A DNA stretch of 64,000 nucleotides, from positions 1-64,000 of the forward strand of contig JAHZAW010000050.1 of the NCBI GenBank assembly GCA_019423725.1. The letters are read 5' to 3'. Shown piece by piece: positions 60,560 to 64,000 of this stretch (positions are counted from its first letter, which is position 1; every line of letters begins with the position of its first letter). The DNA is from Clostridiales bacterium. Lineage in GTDB: Bacteria; Bacillota; Clostridia; Lachnospirales; Anaerotignaceae. The position numbers were made by a program, and so were the translations under genes. The notes beneath the pieces were generated by a model that did not search any database, was not told where the DNA came from, and worked only from the letters and a program-made list of their open reading frames with translations.

Positions 60560-61488
60560 CTGCCCGCCTCCATTTCCTGCTCAAGCTGTCTGAAATATTC
60601 CTCCGTCTGACTTTTTCTTATATCGTTTTTCTGCTCATTTTTCTGGCCCATTCTGCCTGAGACCATTTTTACATAAAGGTTATCGAACTGCTTCCTCAGC
60701 TTGTCCGCAGAGCGTATATTTTGTCTCCAGAAATCGTCCTTAAGGGCAAAGTCCAGAACGTCCAGTATATCCTTCTCACTTCTTTTATCCAGCCTTATCA
60801 TCTTGTCTATTATCTCCGCCCACTTATTGAGCCCCTTGTCATCAGGCACCTTCTGCTTCGGAAAAAGTCTCAGTGTGCCGTCTCTAAGCCTTCTGGCTGC
60901 TTCCATCTGGAAGCTGTCTGAAGGAAAGCTGTTTTCTTTAGTTTTCTTTTCTTTTATTTTATTTTCTTTTATTTGTTCATTATTGGCGTCATTAATTGAG
61001 TTATTGACGTCATTTACTCCGTTATTTCCGTCATTAACCAAAAAGGACAGAATACTGCTATGGGTCGATATGGCTCTCATTTCCTCCTCGGACAGCAGCC
61101 ATATCTTTCTGTTTACCGTCAGTCCTGTACGCTTAAGAGTGGACCTGTAATAAATGTCCTGTATGCGTTTGGATGTCAATATTTTTGATCTGTAGAGGTC
61201 GCCGCTGAATAGTTCACACGCCACCAGCATCTCAATCACACCCTTGACGGTCTCCGCTTCAGGCTGGTATTTTCCCTGAAGCATCTCCATTATGTCCCAT
61301 ATAAGATTTTCCTCATCACGGCAGTCACAGTAGTATCCGTGGTCATCATAAATGATGCATAAAAGACATATATACACCATTGTGGCCAGGTATCCGTATT
61401 TGAGCTTGGCCGGACGCAGTTTCCTATCCCTTATAAGTGTTGTATAGAACGGGAAATAGTCCAGTCCGGCCTTAGTCGGTGCTGCCAT
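60556..61488 (-). CDS. Phage replication initiator, DUF4373 (Lin1244/Lin1753) type
   Basis: A 310-residue protein. The N-terminal winged-helix domain (GLDYFPFYTTLIRDRKLRP, LKYGYLATMVYICLLCIIYDDHGYY) is the DUF4373 domain; it resembles DnaD-type initiators. An Asn-rich linker (~155-185) is encoded by three 21-base repeats and is followed by KENKIKEKKTKEN. The C-terminal part likely contacts DnaB, encoded next. ATG 61488 follows GGGGTGAGG; GTG 61497 is an alternative. The repeats look like the replication origin, as in lambda O. Confidence 0.82.
   Translation of the reverse strand: MAAPTKAGLDYFPFYTTLIRDRKLRPAKLKYGYLATMVYICLLCIIYDDHGYYCDCRDEENLIWDIMEMLQGKYQPEAETVKGVIEMLVACELFSGDLYRSKILTSKRIQDIYYRSTLKRTGLTVNRKIWLLSEEEMRAISTHSSILSFLVNDGNNGVNDVNNSINDANNEQIKENKIKEKKTKENSFPSDSFQMEAARRLRDGTLRLFPKQKVPDDKGLNKWAEIIDKMIRLDKRSEKDILDVLDFALKDDFWRQNIRSADKLRKQFDNLYVKMVSGRMGQKNEQKNDIRKSQTEEYFRQLEQEMEAGR
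60935..61036. repeat. Iteron cluster and AT-rich element: probable phage replication origin
   Basis: Three direct repeats with period 21 bases inside the initiator gene: cores TTATTGGCGTCATTA (60980-60994), TTATTGACGTCATTT (61001-61015) and TTATTTCCGTCATTA (61022-61036), plus-strand reading. They adjoin a ~40-base T-rich run (60935-60980) that would melt easily. This layout is that of lambda-type origins located within the initiator gene. Confidence 0.7.
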
Positions 61489-61756
61489 AGGCCTCACCCC
61501 GCTTTCTTTTTACGGTGCTTGTCCAAACTTTAGAATATGTAAAGGATTCTCTCCATCCGTATTTTGTGTTTATAGCAGTTATATGAAACTCATATATGCC
61601 ATCTATCACATATCTTTGGCCGTCTATATTTATTTTCTGACCGGGCGCCATATTCAGCCACGCCCTTATGCCTTTGAGCCTTACCGCCGGATACGGCAAA
61701 TATACCGCCCTTTCTACTTTTGTCCTCAGGTCCACTTCAGGCCTGCCATTTTCCAT
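61472..61756 (-). CDS. Small early phage protein, unknown
   Basis: A 94-residue basic protein: RAVYLPYPAVRLKGIRAWL, an OB-like beta region (INIDGQRYVIDGIYEFHITAIN) and C-terminal KRKRGEAYG. No family recognised. Overlaps the initiator start by 17 bases and precedes it in one transcript. Confidence 0.6.
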   Translation of the reverse strand: MENGRPEVDLRTKVERAVYLPYPAVRLKGIRAWLNMAPGQKINIDGQRYVIDGIYEFHITAINTKYGWRESFTYSKVWTSTVKRKRGEAYGSTD

Positions 61757-61778
61757 AGGCGCACCTCCTTAAGTTTAT

Positions 61779-62012
61779 TTATAGACCTATCTTTCTCTTA
61801 AAATAAAAAATCCCTCTTTCACCGTAAATACAGGTGTCAAGGGGACATTCCTCGGGTCTCACTTTATCCTTCCTGCTCACAAGCAGTTCATCGCCTTTAA
61901 ATGCGGGAGCGTATATCCCGCATTTATCAAACTCTGACCAGTCCGTCTTTATACGATGTTTACAGTTTCTGCAAATTCTGTTGTCACTTATTTTAACTAT
62001 TATCCTTTTCAG
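61779..62012 (-). CDS. Small cysteine-rich phage protein with probable CTG start
   Basis: A 77-residue frame: KRIIVKISDNRICRNC, KHRIKTDWSEFDKCG then ECPLDTC, ending FYFKRKIGL. Four cysteines (C-x2-C ... C ... C-x5-C pattern) suggest a zinc-binding fold. No ATG, GTG or TTG start is available after the in-frame TGA upstream; CTG at 62012 lies 8 bases after GGCGGG and is the best start. The frame fills the only gap in this gene block, with the neighbour 21 bases upstream, and its sequence reads as protein, so it is probably real. Confidence 0.6.
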   Translation of the reverse strand: MKRIIVKISDNRICRNCKHRIKTDWSEFDKCGIYAPAFKGDELLVSRKDKVRPEECPLDTCIYGERGIFYFKRKIGL

Positions 62013-62033
62013 TTTACATCCCGCCTTACCTGC

Positions 62034-62342
62034 TCAATCCGAAATACCGATCTCTACTATGCCTGTCCAGTTCCTTAAGTTTCGGATCATATCTGCCATA
62101 CTGCTCTCTTCCATATCATACTTTCCATAGGGTGATACCCTGTGATATCTTACAGACGTGACTACCCTTGGTGAATGCAGCCCTGCACTCGTCTGCTCCT
62201 CTACCACTATCCCGCTGTTATCCGGGAAGGAACATCTGTAATAATTAACGCCGAGGCGCGGTTCGTAAAACCATACGCCCCACGCCTCATAATTATCTAA
62301 AAATGCGCGTCTCAGTTTATCATTTGTAAGTTTTACCTTCAT
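62034..62342 (-). CDS. Small early phage protein, unknown
   Basis: A 102-residue protein with NYEAWGVWFYEPRLGVNYYRCSF and SMADMIRNLRNWTGIVEIGI near the end. No family recognised. ATG 62342 follows AAAGGTG; its start lies inside the preceding 59-residue gene. Confidence 0.6.
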   Translation of the reverse strand: MKVKLTNDKLRRAFLDNYEAWGVWFYEPRLGVNYYRCSFPDNSGIVVEEQTSAGLHSPRVVTSVRYHRVSPYGKYDMEESSMADMIRNLRNWTGIVEIGISD

Positions 62343-62499
62343 AGTAAACACCTTTCCCTGTATTCCTGCCTTCTCTTAAACGCTTGTTTTCTTCCTTGAG
62401 CCTGGTGTTTATGATATGTATTTCAATATATTTAAGCACCGCATAGCTTAAGGCATACCATCCTCCCAAAAATGCCAGCTCAAACATTGTAAGTTCCAT
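62320..62499 (-). CDS. Small single-span membrane protein
   Basis: A 59-residue protein: MELTMFELAFLGGWYALSYA is a membrane helix, followed by an amphipathic basic helix (NTRLKEENKRLREGRN). No family. Preceded by GGCGGTGG before ATG 62499 and overlapping the next gene by 23 bases. Not a holin by position; perhaps an early host-takeover or anchoring peptide (inference). Confidence 0.55.
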   Translation of the reverse strand: MELTMFELAFLGGWYALSYAVLKYIEIHIINTRLKEENKRLREGRNTGKGVYYEGKTYK

Positions 62500-62511
62500 A
62501 ATGCCACCGCC

Positions 62512-62787
62512 TTAATCTACTGTATCTTCCGCCAGCTCCCAAGCCATATACTCCGGGTGATCCCTCAAAAACTGCTTTGTCTTTTCACAGCCCGCTTCGT
62601 CCCCGATCTCGTCTATGGGTATCTCTCTTATGGGCTTTGGCTTGTAGTTCTCATCTACTATTTTGTAAAGCCCCAGCTTTACAAATATGGGCATTACCTC
62701 CTCCATATATTTCGCCTGCTCCTCAGGTGTTCTCCTGGGACAGATATTTATTACCTTGTAAACTCTCTTTGGCCTTACTCTGGGCAT
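62512..62787 (-). CDS. Small early phage protein, unknown
   Basis: A 91-residue protein: basic N-terminus (MPRVRPKRVYKVINICPRRT), EEQAKYMEEVMPIFVKLGLY and an acidic C-terminus. No family recognised. ATG 62787 follows GAGGTG by 6 bases, so the GTG at 62796 is unlikely. Confidence 0.6.
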   Translation of the reverse strand: MPRVRPKRVYKVINICPRRTPEEQAKYMEEVMPIFVKLGLYKIVDENYKPKPIREIPIDEIGDEAGCEKTKQFLRDHPEYMAWELAEDTVD

Positions 62788-62849
62788 ATGTATCACCTCT
62801 TTGATCTATTGGTAAATTGTATGTGGCAGGGGTTGTACATCTTGACAGG

Positions 62850-63032
62850 TTATTTATCTATGAGCTTCCACCAGTCCATATCAAGTACCGCTGCTATTAA
62901 TTTTGCTCTCTCTATCCCGGGAGTTCTCTCCCCGCTGGAATATTTGAGCATAGTCCCATATTTTATGCCTGTCTGTTCACTTACCTGTTTTGCTGTTATG
63001 CCTTTTTCTCTCAATATATTGTTAAGTTTCAA
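62850..63032 (-). CDS. XRE-family HTH regulator, Cro-like
   Basis: A 60-residue helix-turn-helix protein with MKLNNILREKGITAKQVSEQ and TGIKYGTMLKYSSGERTPGI, all of the XRE fold. TTG 63032 is the start, 7 bases after AGGAG. It is the first gene of the leftward early operon and faces a rightward gene, like cro at a lysis/lysogeny switch. Confidence 0.8.
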   Translation of the reverse strand: MKLNNILREKGITAKQVSEQTGIKYGTMLKYSSGERTPGIERAKLIAAVLDMDWWKLIDK

Positions 63033-63049
63033 ATCATCGCTCCTATATA

Positions 63050-63078
63050 TTGTTAATACATACAATCTGTGGTAAAAT
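63050..63078 (+). promoter_or_regulatory. Rightward promoter in the switch region
   Basis: TTGTTA (63050-63055), 17-base spacer and TAAAAT (63073-63078), upstream of the gene at 63126. The short 94-base gap (63033-63125) must also hold the leftward early promoter and repressor operators; TTGT-N8-ACAA (63050-63065) is one inverted-repeat candidate. Confidence 0.5.
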
Positions 63079-63125
63079 ATAGAAATAGAATTTTAACTGT
63101 TAGTTTATCTATGAAAGGAGTTTCC

Positions 63126-63656
63126 ATGAAGCAAAAGTACATTGAATATTTCAAAGACTTATACAACTATTGTTCTCAGCATAATACGACAAGCGCTACT
63201 GTCGACCTAAGTACTAATAGAGTTTATGATTCTGAATGTATTGAATATCTTGTAAAAGTAAAATATATCGAAATAACCAAAAGATATAAAAGAATGGCAA
63301 TAATTCAAATAACTCCCTTAGGTATTGACTTTGCTAAAAACGGATTTGTAGAAAAATCAAATTCTCCAGTAATTCAAGGAGATAACAGCATTTATGTAAA
63401 TGGTATAAATAATACTGTATCCAACAATTACAATGAGTTTTGTACAGAAATTTCTACATCTGATTTGCCAGATGAATATAAAGAGCTTCTTGAGACCCTT
63501 CTTTATGAATTAAAAAATCCAAAACTTTCGCCAGATAATAGAGAAAATAAAATAAAAGATTTCATATCTAAAATTACCAATGGAGTTCTATCTTCAGTTG
63601 CAATTGATACACTAATGTTATTAATTAAAATGCTTCTCTCTAAAATCTCTTTTTAA
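63126..63656 (+). CDS. Unknown protein in lysogeny region, wHTH-like N-terminus
   Basis: A 176-residue protein. Residues 1-80 resemble a winged helix (DLYNYCSQHNTTSATVDLS, KRYKRMAIIQITPLGIDFAK); the middle carries a beta stretch (SPVIQGDNSIYVNGINNTVS, a pattern like small effector-associated domains) and the C-terminus is helical and hydrophobic (DTLMLLIKMLLSKISF). AAAGGAG lies 5 bases before ATG 63126. It is AT-rich, the only rightward gene here and convergent to an unknown gene at 63621. A repressor-like or lysogen-expressed moron; not identified. Confidence 0.65.
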   Translation: MKQKYIEYFKDLYNYCSQHNTTSATVDLSTNRVYDSECIEYLVKVKYIEITKRYKRMAIIQITPLGIDFAKNGFVEKSNSPVIQGDNSIYVNGINNTVSNNYNEFCTEISTSDLPDEYKELLETLLYELKNPKLSPDNRENKIKDFISKITNGVLSSVAIDTLMLLIKMLLSKISF

Positions 63657-63866
63657 TCTGTGTGCAACCGTTTTTACTCTGTCACAAAATATTTCTCTTG
63701 TCCCTGTATACTGTACTGTTACAGGGATAATTTTTAATGGAGTAATGTTTTTCTTTTTTTCGTACTCCTCGTAAAGACAAACTCTGACTTTGGTAAATAA
63801 ATTAAAAGTCAGTATCATAAGGTATTTCTTATCACAGATCGTAAACTTGACTGTTATTGTCTTCAT
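63621..63866 (-). CDS. Small unknown protein at the immunity region
   Basis: An 81-residue basic, beta-rich protein (TVKFTICDKKYLMILTFN, ITPLKIIPVTVQYTGTREIF), family unknown. Its start (ATG 63866, after GAGGAGG) lies inside the end of the HTH regulator gene, and its end overlaps the convergent gene by 36 bases. Such coupled two-gene pairs beside repressors occur in phages; function not inferred. Confidence 0.5.
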   Translation of the reverse strand: MKTITVKFTICDKKYLMILTFNLFTKVRVCLYEEYEKKKNITPLKIIPVTVQYTGTREIFCDRVKTVAHRLKRDFREKHFN

Positions 63867-64000
63867 CCTCCTCTTTATCCCTTCTTTCTTCAAATAAAGC
63901 ATTTACCTCAACATCCAGTGCATTGGCTATTTTAAGTACGTCAGTGTCGGTTATTATTTTTCTTCCATTAAGCATATTGCTGAAAGCCTTACAGTCATAT
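63832..64000 (-). CDS. XRE-family HTH repressor, C-terminal part (runs off right edge)
   Basis: The last ~56 codons of an HTH protein: FSNMLNGRKIITDTDVLKIA is the helix-turn-helix with its downstream helix, then an acidic C-terminal tail (EERRDKEEDEDNNSQV). It is probably the prophage repressor or an accessory regulator. The N-terminus and its promoter are beyond the window. Confidence 0.75.
   Translation of the reverse strand, partial: YDCKAFSNMLNGRKIITDTDVLKIANALDVEVNALFEERRDKEEDEDNNSQVYDL

Noticed and set aside
60935..61036. CRISPR-like array or simple low-complexity tract
   Set aside because: Only three imperfect units with 6-base gaps inside a coding frame, no spacers and no cas genes; iterons explain it better.

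Overview
The window is a piece of a low-to-moderate-GC, endospore-forming Firmicute, most likely class Clostridia and Lachnospiraceae-like. The evidence is a germination protease (gpr), a SpoIID/LytB-type protein, a T-box in front of thrS, an infC-rpmI-rplT operon with a transcription attenuator and AUU start, and an acpS-nnr-lipoprotein-alr-mazF block close to the Bacillus acpS-ydcC-alr-ndoA order. No tRNA or rRNA gene and no CRISPR array was seen. All assignments come from reading the sequence; no database search was run.

Host part, about 1-34.7 kb, mostly minus strand. 0-9.3 kb holds envelope genes: the start of murJ, a secreted phosphodiester glycosidase with a small membrane-anchored partner, two tandem LytR-CpsA-Psr proteins with LytR_C tails, and an LTA-synthase-like sulfatase on the plus strand. 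9.3-17.3 kb holds mazF without a neighbouring antitoxin, alr, two lipoproteins, nnr, acpS, an ABC-F ATPase with a degenerate second Walker A, and gpr. 17.5-22.7 kb holds a VanZ protein, rpsT, the infC operon, a ketopantoate-reductase-family protein and thrS. 23-27.5 kb is one metal-type operon: FecE/FecCD/FecB-like ABC transporter, FmdE-like zinc protein and SAM methyltransferase, with a consensus promoter and a structured leader. 27.5-34.3 kb holds an iron-sulfur flavoprotein fused to a hexapeptide acyltransferase, rarA, queA, a SpoIID-like protein, a bacterial PH protein and a lipoprotein.

At about 34.66 kb the host sequence stops inside a polysaccharide deacetylase gene. Only its last ~85 codons remain, and phage DNA starts immediately, so 34.67 kb to beyond the right edge is a prophage inserted in that gene. 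The prophage is a contractile-tailed phage with an HK97-type head and PBSX/Xkd-like tail. From right to left it carries: a lysogeny region (63-64 kb), small early genes, a replication module with iterons inside the initiator gene, an ArpU-like late regulator, a catalytic-domain-only tyrosine recombinase, HNH/terminase with a possible cos region, head genes, tail genes with a programmed -1 frameshift (A AAA AAG), baseplate and fibre genes, holin and amidase. Next to the attachment site lies an accessory block of KAP NTPase, solitary Dam methylase and SIR2-like protein, a typical place for phage-carried defence genes. The integrase expected to catalyse integration, the right attachment site and the 5' half of the deacetylase must lie beyond 64 kb.

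Most interesting: (i) the split deacetylase in a spore-former, which could be an excision-controlled gene like spsM/SPbeta or sigK/skin; (ii) the SIR2/Dam/KAP block; (iii) the iteron origin; (iv) the FmdE/methyltransferase/ABC operon with its leader; (v) the late-module recombinase.
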